The notes below the pieces were generated by a model. It was not told the DNA's origin, did no database searches, and was given only the letters and a program-made list of their open reading frames with translations. Below are positions 57,110 through 64,000 of a stretch of DNA of 64,000 nt, one piece after another. The stretch comes from an uncultured Hymenobacter sp. (lineage in GTDB: Bacteria; Bacteroidota; Bacteroidia; Cytophagales; Hymenobacteraceae). The translations under genes were made by a program, and so were the position numbers. Position 1 is the first letter of the stretch. Each line of letters opens with the position of its first letter. The stretch covers positions 1 to 64,000 of the forward strand of contig CAJYPK010000004.1 of the NCBI GenBank assembly GCA_913776615.1, given 5' to 3'.

Positions 57110-58691
57110 GGAATCGGTACTAACGCGCCGGCGGCGCGCCCGGGCCGCCGAGCTGGCCCGCGCCAGCGCCGAGGGCGCGCCCCGGCCGGCCCTGCTGCTG
57201 GGCTCGGTAGCCGTGATTGCCACCTGCGGCCTGCTGTACGAGTTGATTGCCGGCACGCTGGCCTCGTACCTGCTCGGCGACTCGGTCACGCAGTTTTCGA
57301 CGGTCATCGGGGTCTATCTCTTCAGCATGGGCGTGGGCTCGTGGCTGTCGCGCTACCTGGGCGGGTCGCTGCTGCGCTGGTTTATTCGCCTCGAAATCCT
57401 GGTGGGGCTGGTGGGCGGGGCCTCGGCCCCGCTGCTGTTCGGGCTGTTTGCGCACGTGGGCTCGTTTCGGGTGCTGCTCTACGGGCTGGTGGGCCTGCTG
57501 GGCACGCTGGTGGGGCTCGAAATACCCTTGCTGCTGCGCATTTTGCAGGGGCGACTGGCTTTTAAAGAGTTGGTGGCCCGGGTATTTACCTTCGACTACG
57601 TGGGCTCGCTGCTGGCGGCGGTGATCTTTCCGCTGGTGCTGGTGCCCCGGCTGGGGTTGGTGCGCACGGCCCTGCTGTTTGGGGCGCTGAACGTGGTGGT
57701 GGCGGGCGTAAGCTTGCTGTCCTTCACCGAAACGCGGCCCTACCGGCGGCGCTACCTGGCGCTCATCGCCGGGGCGCTGCTGGCGCTGGGGGCGGGCGTG
57801 GTTGAGGCCGAGCGCATCCAGCGCTACGCCGAGGGCGAGGTTTTCCAGGATACCGTTATCTACGCCCAGAGTACGCCCTACCAACGGCTGGTACTCACCG
57901 GCAACCACCGGGGCGAGCTACGCCTGTTTCTGAACGGCAACCTCCAGTTCAGCTCGGCCGACGAGTACCGCTACCACGAGGCGCTGGTGCACCCGGCGCT
58001 GCAAGACCGGCCGCGGGCTCGCCGCATCCTCGTGCTGGGCGGCGGCGACGGCCTGGCCGTACGCGAAATCCTGCGCTACCCGCAGGTAGAGCACATCCGC
58101 CTCATCGACCTCGACCCGGCCATGACCAAGCTCTTCCGCAGCAACCAGCTGCTGCGCGAGCTGAATAAAAACTCGCTGCACTCGCCCAAGCTCGAAATTC
58201 ACAACGCCGACGCCTACGCCTGGCTGCGCCAGGATACCGCCCGCTACGACGTGGTGTTCGTCGATTTTCCCGATCCGGGCAATTATTCCATCGGCAAGCT
58301 GTATTCGACGGCCTTTTACCACACGCTGCGCCAGCGGCTGCGGCCCGGGGGGCTGGTGGTGGTGCAGGCCACCTCGCCCTACGTGGCCCGCCGCGCCTAC
58401 TGGTGCGTGGTGCACACCTTGCAAGCCAGCGACTTCACCACCGTGCCCTACCACGCCTACGTGCCCTCTTTCGGTGAGTGGGGCTACGTGCTGGCCCAGG
58501 CCCAGCCCGGCACCTGGCGGCCCGACGGGGAAGCGCTACCGCCGAATTTACGCTTCGTCACGTCGGCCGTCGTCGGCCAGCTGCGCGCCTTTCCGCCCGA
58601 TATGCGCGAGGTGCCCACTGAGATTAATCAGCTTAATAACCAAGCCCTGGTGCGGTATTTTGAGGAAGAATGGGGACCGTATGGGCAGTAG
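57102..58691 (+). CDS. Membrane-fused polyamine aminopropyltransferase (SpeE-like)
   Basis: A 529-residue protein: about seven hydrophobic helices (residues about 28-230) followed by a spermidine-synthase-like methyltransferase-fold domain. Motifs are ILVLGGGDGLAVREILRYPQ (donor site), IRLIDLDPAM, YDVVFVDFPDPGNYSIGKLY and FYHTLRQRLRPGGLVVVQAT. It would transfer the aminopropyl group of decarboxylated AdoMet to an acceptor at the membrane. The catalytic-site segment reads DFPDPGN rather than the D-x-x-D-P of classical spermidine synthases, so the acceptor may not be putrescine. Last gene of the speD-DUF4178-DUF350 operon; large palindromes follow. Confidence 0.85.
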   Translation: MGEESVLTRRRRARAAELARASAEGAPRPALLLGSVAVIATCGLLYELIAGTLASYLLGDSVTQFSTVIGVYLFSMGVGSWLSRYLGGSLLRWFIRLEILVGLVGGASAPLLFGLFAHVGSFRVLLYGLVGLLGTLVGLEIPLLLRILQGRLAFKELVARVFTFDYVGSLLAAVIFPLVLVPRLGLVRTALLFGALNVVVAGVSLLSFTETRPYRRRYLALIAGALLALGAGVVEAERIQRYAEGEVFQDTVIYAQSTPYQRLVLTGNHRGELRLFLNGNLQFSSADEYRYHEALVHPALQDRPRARRILVLGGGDGLAVREILRYPQVEHIRLIDLDPAMTKLFRSNQLLRELNKNSLHSPKLEIHNADAYAWLRQDTARYDVVFVDFPDPGNYSIGKLYSTAFYHTLRQRLRPGGLVVVQATSPYVARRAYWCVVHTLQASDFTTVPYHAYVPSFGEWGYVLAQAQPGTWRPDGEALPPNLRFVTSAVVGQLRAFPPDMREVPTEINQLNNQALVRYFEEEWGPYGQ

Positions 58692-58725
58692 TAGCTAGCC
58701 GGGCTGCCCTGGCGTGTGACCCCAC

Positions 58726-58835
58726 CCCCAGCCATTTAAGCTATTAGCCTTTAGCTGTTAGCTATTAGCTATTAGCTCGCTGTTCAGAAAAGCTAATAGC
58801 TAACAGCTAAAGGCTAATAGCTTAAATGGCTGGGG
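58726..58835. repeat. AT-rich palindrome with TTAGCTATTAGC units
   Basis: CCCCAGCCATTTAAGCTATT onward (58726-58770) pairs with the inverse ending at 58835; the arms of about 45 bases contain tandem AGCTATTAGC/AGCTGTTAGC units. Unlike the other families it is AT-rich. Confidence 0.85.
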
Positions 58836-58874
58836 ATGGGATTTCGCGGCTGGCTGGCTACCTCAACTCCAATA

Positions 58875-59003
58875 GCGCGGGGCTGCGCCCCGTGTCGGCT
58901 ATTCGCGGGCCGCTGGCCCGCAGCGTTTGCCAGCTATCCGTAATTATTTTAACGCCCGCAGGCCAGCGGCCCGCGGATAGCCGGCACGGGGCGCAGCCCC
59001 GCG
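58875..59003. repeat. GC-rich palindrome of 47-base arms
   Basis: GCGCGGGGCTGCGCCCCGTG then TCGGCTATTCGCGGGCCGCT onward pairs with the inverse at 58957-59003. It ends 20 bases before the flavoprotein gene. Confidence 0.8.
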
Positions 59004-59023
59004 CCATCAAATAGCCACCATCC

Positions 59024-60682
59024 ATGCCCCTACCCCGCCGTCAATTTCTCACCCAAGCCAGCGCGGGCCTGGCTGGCACCCTGCTAGCGGGGTTGCTGGG
59101 CAGCGTACCCGGCTGCGCGCCCGCCCGCTCCACCGTGCAGGGCCGGCTGCGCGGCGCGGGCCACGCGCTGGGCCACCTGCTGCGCACGCCGGGCAAAATC
59201 CCCCCGCCCACGCACGTCGAAAGCACCGATGTAGTCATTATCGGCGGCGGGGTGAGCGGACTGGCCGCCCGCCGCGAGCTGCACCGGCTGGCTCCCGGCC
59301 AGCGCACGATTTTACTGGAGTTAGAAACCGATACCGGTGGTAATGCCGCCGCCGGCCGCAACGACCGCACGGCCTACCCCTGGGGGGCGCACTACCTGCC
59401 CATTCCCGACGAGCGCGATACCGAGCTGCTGGCTTTTCTCCGGGCCGCCGACGTACTTACCGGCTACGACGCGGCCACCGGCTGGCCCATATACAACGAA
59501 GCCCACCTCTGCCACGACCCGCACGAGCGCCTGCTGCTGCACGGGCACTGGCAGGCTGGCCTAGTGCCCGAGGTGGGCGTACCAGCCGCCGACCGCCTTG
59601 AGCTAGAGCGCTTCCTGGCCGAGGTCGAGCAGCTGCGCCGCGCCACCGGTCCCGATGGCCGCGACCTGTTCCGCCTCCCGCTGGCCCTCTCCTCCACCGA
59701 CCCCGCCACCCGGCAGCTCGACGCCGAAACGATGGCCGCCTGGCTAACCCGCCGCGGCTACCGCTCCGAGTACCTGCGTTGGTACCTCGACTATTCGTAC
59801 CGCGACGACTTCGGCGTGCCCGCCGCGCAGATTTCGGCCTGGGCCGGGCTGCACTACTTCGCCGCCCGCAAGGGCCGCGCCCACAACGCGCCCTCCGACG
59901 CCGTGCTTACCTGGCCCGCGGGCAACCATTTTCTGGCTGCGGCCCTGCGCCAGCAGGGCGGGCCGGGTGAGGTGCGTACCGAGTCGCTGGTTTTTGGGCT
60001 GCGCGAAGCCTCCGACGGACTGGTGGAAGTACTGGTCTACGATGCCCGTACTCGTCAGAGCACCGCCATTCGGGCGCGGCAGGTAATCTTGGCGACGCCC
60101 TGGCACGTGGCCAAGCACCTGCTGCCCAGTCCGCCCCCGCTCCCCGACCTGGCCCCGCTGCACGCACCCTGGCTGGTGGCCAACCTCACCGTAGACGATT
60201 ACCCCGGCGGCCCCGGCCAGCCCCTGTGCTGGGACAACGTGCGCTACGGCAGCCCCGCGCTGGGCTACATCAACGCCGAGCACCAGGCCCTGCGTGGCTT
60301 CGAGCCCGACGGCCCGCACAGCCTCACCTTCTACTGGGCCTTACCCACCAATCCCGCCGACCCGGCCGCCGCCCGCCGCCACGCCCTGGCCAGCTCCTAC
60401 GCCGACTGGCTCACGCTCGTCCTCACCGAGCTCGACCTGATGCACCCCGACCTCGCCGCCCAGGTCACGGCCGCTGACCTCTGGGTGTGGGGCCACGGCA
60501 TGGTAGCTCCCACGCCCGGTTACGTATGGGGTCCGGCCCGCCAGCGCGCCGCCCAACCCTGGCTCGGCGGCCGCGTGCACCTCGCCCACACTGATTTCAG
60601 CGGCATGTCGGTGTTTGAAGAAGCGTTTCACCAGGGACGGCGCGCGGCGCACGCCGCGCTGGCGGCTGTGCCGGTGGCGTAG
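59024..60682 (+). CDS. Exported FAD-dependent oxidoreductase (amine-oxidase-like)
   Basis: A 552-residue protein. The start MPLPRRQFLTQASAGLAGTL is a twin-arginine-type signal (RRQFL) with a lipobox-like LGSVPGC. The FAD-binding dinucleotide fold is DVVIIGGGVSGLAARRELHR, with ELETDTGGNAAAG next; the C-terminal part GGRVHLAHTDFSGMSVFEEA then FHQGRRAAHAAL is the flavin-amine-oxidase-style C-terminal FAD loop. The central region is unassigned. Same strand as and 332 bases after the aminopropyltransferase, so it may act on the product of that operon (inference); the substrate is unknown. Export as a folded, cofactor-loaded enzyme fits the Tat signal. Confidence 0.8.
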   Translation: MPLPRRQFLTQASAGLAGTLLAGLLGSVPGCAPARSTVQGRLRGAGHALGHLLRTPGKIPPPTHVESTDVVIIGGGVSGLAARRELHRLAPGQRTILLELETDTGGNAAAGRNDRTAYPWGAHYLPIPDERDTELLAFLRAADVLTGYDAATGWPIYNEAHLCHDPHERLLLHGHWQAGLVPEVGVPAADRLELERFLAEVEQLRRATGPDGRDLFRLPLALSSTDPATRQLDAETMAAWLTRRGYRSEYLRWYLDYSYRDDFGVPAAQISAWAGLHYFAARKGRAHNAPSDAVLTWPAGNHFLAAALRQQGGPGEVRTESLVFGLREASDGLVEVLVYDARTRQSTAIRARQVILATPWHVAKHLLPSPPPLPDLAPLHAPWLVANLTVDDYPGGPGQPLCWDNVRYGSPALGYINAEHQALRGFEPDGPHSLTFYWALPTNPADPAAARRHALASSYADWLTLVLTELDLMHPDLAAQVTAADLWVWGHGMVAPTPGYVWGPARQRAAQPWLGGRVHLAHTDFSGMSVFEEAFHQGRRAAHAALAAVPVA

Positions 60683-60776
60683 CGGCGGTCTCTTAGGGCT
60701 GTTGGGCGGGTATCGTCTGCATTACCTTGAATGCTATTCCTTTGAAAACGACAGCAATAACACCTAGCCCCCGGCA

Positions 60777-60871
60777 CCCGTCATGCTGAGCCTGCCGACG
60801 CATCTTGGTCGCCCCGTCGAACGGCTTGAATGAAACGACCAAGATGCTTCGGCAGGCTCAGCATGACGGGC
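60777..60871. repeat. Palindromic repeat, GTCATGCTGAGCCTGCCGA family
   Basis: CCCGTCATGCTGAGCCTGCC then GACGCATCTTGGTCG pairs with CGACCAAGATGCTTCGGCAG then GCTCAGCATGACGGG. Fourth copy of this family in the window. Confidence 0.85.
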
Positions 60872-60991
60872 GTTAGGGGATGACAGGTGGTAGCGATAGG
60901 GGTTTTCCAAACAACTTCATTATCACAAATTCACCACTTTCCCATCATCGGCCGTACTAGCCATCGGTTTACTAGTTCACTACTCTTCCCT

Positions 60992-61195
60992 ATGCGCTTC
61001 CTCCGTCCCCTCGCCGCTTTATTACTAACTGGCTTCTTCCTCGCCGCCTGCGGCGGCAACCAGGCCGACATCAGCACCAATACGCCTACCAGCACCCTGG
61101 GCACCGACTCGGCCGCCGCCAAAGTAGGCGGCACCCCGCCCGATTCAGCCAGCGTAGCCCCAGCGGCAGGTTTATCTACCGGTACCGGCCGCTAG
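60992..61195 (+). CDS. Small lipoprotein
   Basis: A 67-residue protein: MRFLRPLAALLLTGFFLAAC with the lipobox Cys at 20, then GGNQADISTNTPTSTLGTDS and a disordered Ala/Pro/Ser/Gly tail. No folded domain is visible. The start is set by the signal peptide (the frame extends to 60887). Role unknown; such short lipoproteins are common in this lineage. Confidence 0.65.
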   Translation: MRFLRPLAALLLTGFFLAACGGNQADISTNTPTSTLGTDSAAAKVGGTPPDSASVAPAAGLSTGTGR

Positions 61196-61237
61196 ACAGG
61201 CCCCGGAAGTACGATAGCGCGTGCTACTTTGCGCGCC

Positions 61238-62293
61238 GTGACGCCCGCCCCTCCCGCCCCGCCCCTTGTTTCCCAACCCTGGTTGCGCTCGCCACGCTAC
61301 GATGGCTGGCTGATCCTGGCCCCGCCGTTTCTGGCGCTGCTGGCGGTGCTGTTTCTACCGGCGGCCTACCGGCAGTCGGCGGCGTTTCCGCTGCTGGCCT
61401 GGGTGGGATTGGTGCTGCTCATCGACGTGGCGCACGTCTACGGCACGCTGTTTCAAACGTACTTCGACCCGCGCCAGCGGCGGCAGCGGCGCACCCTGCT
61501 GCTGGCCGTACCGCTGGCCTGCTACGCGGGTGGCGTAGCCCTGCACGCGGCGGGGGGACTCGTATTCTGGCGGGCCCTCACGTACCTGGCGGTCTTTCAC
61601 TTCGTGCGGCAGCAGTACGGCTTCCTGCGGCTGTACGCCCGGCGCGAGGCGCCCGCGCCGGGTGGGTGGCTGCCCGCAGTCCTTATTTACGCAGCTACGC
61701 TCTACCCGCTACTATACTGGCACTTATCGCCACCGCGCAATTTTAATTGGTTTGTTCCCGGCGATTTCGTGCAGGTCGATTGGCCGCTGGGTCGGTACGT
61801 GGCTACGGTGGCCTACCTGGCCCTGCTGCTGGCCTACGTAGCCCGCGAGGCGTGGCTATACTATCGCACGCGGACCTTTAACCTCCCCCGCAACCTGCTG
61901 CTGGCCGGCACCGCGCTGTCGTGGTACGTGGGCATCGTGGTGTGCAACGGCGACCTGGCCTTCACCCTGCTCAACGTGGTGGCCCACGGCGTACCCTACC
62001 TGGCCCTGGTGTGGAGCCGCCGCCCGGCCGGGGCCGCCGGGCGCGGCTGGTGGACCGGCCGCTACGGGCTGGTATTGTTTCTCGGGGCTATCGTCCTATT
62101 TGCCTTCCTAGAAGAAGGCTTGTGGGACGGCCTGCTGTGGCGCGAGCACGGTGCGGTATTCGGCTGGTTTCAGCACCTGCCGGCCGTGGCCGAGCCGGGC
62201 CTGCTCATGTGGCTGGTGCCGCTGCTGGCCCTGCCCCAGAGCACGCACTACGTGCTCGACGGCTTCATTTGGCGGCGCGGCGGGCTGGCTTGA
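61238..62293 (+). CDS. Multi-pass membrane protein, unknown function
   Basis: A protein of about 351 residues with eight or more hydrophobic helices (for example GWLILAPPFLALLAVLFLPA, LAWVGLVLLIDVAHVYGTLF, LVLFLGAIVLFAFLEEGLWD, LLMWLVPLLALPQSTHYVLD). Conserved-looking polar spots inside helices include DVAHVYGTLFQTYFD, FHFVRQQYGF, NVVAHGVPYLALVW and QSTHYVLDGFIW; their His residues recall membrane enzymes or metal sites, but I cannot assign a family with certainty. The start is uncertain: TTG at 61229 or GTG at 61238. It follows the small lipoprotein closely and is convergent with the OmpA-type gene. Confidence 0.65.
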   Translation: MTPAPPAPPLVSQPWLRSPRYDGWLILAPPFLALLAVLFLPAAYRQSAAFPLLAWVGLVLLIDVAHVYGTLFQTYFDPRQRRQRRTLLLAVPLACYAGGVALHAAGGLVFWRALTYLAVFHFVRQQYGFLRLYARREAPAPGGWLPAVLIYAATLYPLLYWHLSPPRNFNWFVPGDFVQVDWPLGRYVATVAYLALLLAYVAREAWLYYRTRTFNLPRNLLLAGTALSWYVGIVVCNGDLAFTLLNVVAHGVPYLALVWSRRPAGAAGRGWWTGRYGLVLFLGAIVLFAFLEEGLWDGLLWREHGAVFGWFQHLPAVAEPGLLMWLVPLLALPQSTHYVLDGFIWRRGGLA

Positions 62294-62314
62294 TGCAGCT
62301 CGACCGCTGGTTGT

Positions 62315-64000
62315 TTACTTCGTAATGACGAGCTCGACCCGCCGGTTGAGCTTGCGGGTTTCCTCGCGGTCATTGCCAAATTTGGGCCGCGAGCCGCCGT
62401 AGCCCACGGTGCTGATGCGGCTTTCGGCCACGCCCCGGCCCACGAGGTAGCGCTTCACCTCGGCCACGCGCTGCTCGCTGAGCACCTGGTTTTTATCGGC
62501 TGGCCCCTGATTGTCGGTGTGGCCCTCGAGGCGGATTTCCAGACTGGGGTTTTCCTTCATCGAATTAGCCAGCGCGTTGAGCGTGGCGTACGACGAGCCC
62601 AGCAGCCGGGCCTGGCTCTGGGCGAAGATGATGGCCGGCAGGTCGAGGCGCGAGCCCACGGTGGCCGGGGTGAGGCGCGGCTCGTAGCGGCGCGATTCGC
62701 CGGCCCGCACCGTAAACGTATCCACCTTGGTGAGCAGGCCGGCGGTGGTCGTCACGCGGTAGCGACCGGGGGCCAGCGACATCTGGAAGCCCACCTGGTC
62801 GGCGCGGGCCGTGCTGCGGAAATCGATGGGGCCGCCGATCATCAGGGCCTGTACTTCGGCCCCGCCTTCCAGGGGCTTGTTGGTGCGGGCGTCGAGCACG
62901 CGGCCCGTCACCAGGGCGCGGGGCTGGGCCAGCGGGTTGGCGGCGGCCGCGGCAGCCTGGGCCACGGCGGCCGAGTCGGCCACCGGCGGCGGGCCGGGCG
63001 GGGTGCGAAACAGCTTCTTGGGTGAGGTGTCCTTGGCTCCGGTGCTGGCGTAGTAGGCGGTGCCATCGGGGGCCAGCGCGAAGAAGGCGTCGTAGCCCGT
63101 GCCGTTGAAGCGCGGCCCCAGGTTTTCGGGCTGGCTCCACTTGGTCCAGCTGTCATCGAGGCGCTGGCTCACGAAGATGTCGGCCGAGCCGTAGCCCTGG
63201 TGGCCGTAGGAGGCGAAGTACAGCGTTTTACCGTCGGCGGCCAGCCAGGGGGCAAACTCGTAGCCCGGTGAGTTGACGACCGCGCCCAGGCTCACCGGCG
63301 CGGTGTAGCCGCCCGCTCCGTCGGGCCGGCTCAGGTACAAATCGTTGGCACCCTGCGAGTCGTCGCGCTCCAGCGACAGCAGGAAGATCTGCTCGTCGGC
63401 CGACATGAAAAAGCCGGTGGCCGGACTGGTCGAAGCATAATTGGCAATGCGCAGCGCCACCGGCTTGCCGCCGCCCGTCAGGGCCACCCGCGACACTCCT
63501 TCGTCGCGAAAGCCCCCGCTGGCGTCATAGGTGCCGCGCACGAGCAGCGCCGGGCTGGCCGCCGTCCCGACCACCGCCTGCACGGCGTTGTTCTGGGCGG
63601 TATTGAGGCCGGCGGGCTGATCGAGGTGGGTGGGCGCGGCCCAGGTGCGGCCCTTGTCCGCACTCTGGCTCAGCCAGGTATCGCCGCTTTCGGCTACGCC
63701 CTCCACGTTGCCGGCAAAGCGGGTGCGGGTGAAGTAGAGACGCTGACCATCGGGCGCAGGCACCGGCTGCAACTCATTGCCTGCCGGGGAGTTGAGAGCT
63801 GCCAGCGGCTCGGGCGCGGCAAAGTAGGGCGGCCCGCTGGCCAGCTTCAGTTGCAGCTGAAACAGCCGCCACTGCTGGCTGAGCCGGCCCACGCTCCGCG
63901 CCGCCACGATGGCCGTGTTGTTGAATTTGTCGTTGGTGGCCAGCGTGGCCACGCGACCATCGAGCCGGTTTTCAAGCTGAAATGAGCCGACCTGCCCGGT
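62315..64000 (-). CDS. PD40/OmpA-domain outer-membrane protein (5' end beyond window)
   Basis: The frame is open to the window edge with no stop (residues before the first GTG read FQLENRLDGRV), so the start lies outside. At least 560 residues are visible. WD40-like PD40 propeller repeats (QPVPAPDGQRLYFTR, LAADGKTLYFASYGHQGYGS, FALAPDGTAYYAS) are followed by a carboxypeptidase-regulatory-like insert (VTGRVLDARTNKPLEGGAEV) and a C-terminal OmpA peptidoglycan-binding domain (LEIRLEGHTDNQGPADKNQV, LSEQRVAEVKRYLV, GYGGSRPKFGNDREETRKLN, RRVELVITK). Such proteins anchor the outer membrane to the wall and are often linked to T9SS or gliding functions. Role here unproven. Confidence 0.88.
   Translation of the reverse strand, partial: TGQVGSFQLENRLDGRVATLATNDKFNNTAIVAARSVGRLSQQWRLFQLQLKLASGPPYFAAPEPLAALNSPAGNELQPVPAPDGQRLYFTRTRFAGNVEGVAESGDTWLSQSADKGRTWAAPTHLDQPAGLNTAQNNAVQAVVGTAASPALLVRGTYDASGGFRDEGVSRVALTGGGKPVALRIANYASTSPATGFFMSADEQIFLLSLERDDSQGANDLYLSRPDGAGGYTAPVSLGAVVNSPGYEFAPWLAADGKTLYFASYGHQGYGSADIFVSQRLDDSWTKWSQPENLGPRFNGTGYDAFFALAPDGTAYYASTGAKDTSPKKLFRTPPGPPPVADSAAVAQAAAAAANPLAQPRALVTGRVLDARTNKPLEGGAEVQALMIGGPIDFRSTARADQVGFQMSLAPGRYRVTTTAGLLTKVDTFTVRAGESRRYEPRLTPATVGSRLDLPAIIFAQSQARLLGSSYATLNALANSMKENPSLEIRLEGHTDNQGPADKNQVLSEQRVAEVKRYLVGRGVAESRISTVGYGGSRPKFGNDREETRKLNRRVELVITK

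Noticed and set aside
1..64000. tRNA, rRNA, CRISPR or prophage structural genes
   Set aside because: None seen on reading; a covariance-model search would be needed to rule out small RNAs.

Overview
The window reads as chromosomal DNA of a GC-rich Bacteroidota, most likely Hymenobacter or a close relative. The signs are SusC/SusD, outer-membrane beta-barrel receptors with carboxypeptidase-like N-domains, three proteins with C-terminal type IX secretion (T9SS) sorting domains, promoters of the TAnnTTTG type, no Shine-Dalgarno leaders, and long palindromic repeats in many intergenic gaps. I saw no rRNA, tRNA or CRISPR array.

Layout. 1-7 kb is an accessory patchwork: the tail of an IS5-type transposase, a tiny ribbon-helix-helix gene, an AT-rich pair (membrane protein plus HEPN-domain protein) that looks like a horizontally acquired defence-type module, small secreted proteins, a BLUF blue-light sensor, a divergent HxlR regulator/SDR pair, and an AT-rich membrane-anchored orphan. 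7.2-19.5 kb (all minus strand) is a class I lanthipeptide-type cluster: two short precursor peptides with double-glycine leaders (too short for usual gene callers), full-length LanB dehydratase, HlyD-like adaptor, outer-membrane beta-barrel protein, a LanC-like protein whose three zinc ligands are all replaced, a C39-peptidase ABC exporter, and a helical-repeat protein of unknown role.

20-41.6 kb is a polysaccharide utilisation locus (PUL). It holds a 1,789-residue secreted multi-modular glycosidase, a serpin cotranscribed with a LacI regulator, SusC, SusD, a GH2 beta-glucuronidase with the NxK carboxylate motif, a GH50/agarase-like enzyme, a GH3 enzyme, and an SDR plus UxuA pair for hexuronate catabolism. 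An identical 19-bp palindrome-containing site lies upstream of the big glycosidase and of susC, so LacI probably controls both. The expected flow is: glycan bound by SusCD, glucuronate released by GH2/GH3/GH50-like enzymes, then fructuronate to mannonate to 2-keto-3-deoxygluconate.

41.6-54.1 kb holds a secreted class II cyclic-nucleotide phosphodiesterase, small lipoproteins, a glycine-zipper protein, a T9SS thermolysin-like M4 protease and a 1,800-residue T9SS repeat protein. 54.4-60.7 kb is an operon of AdoMet decarboxylase, DUF4178, a small membrane protein, DUF350 and a membrane-fused aminopropyltransferase, followed by a Tat-exported flavin oxidoreductase; together they look like an envelope-linked, largely uncharacterised polyamine-type system. 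The window ends inside an OmpA/PD40 protein.

At least six palindromic repeat families occupy gene borders; one is a nested, MITE-like element present in several complete and partial copies.
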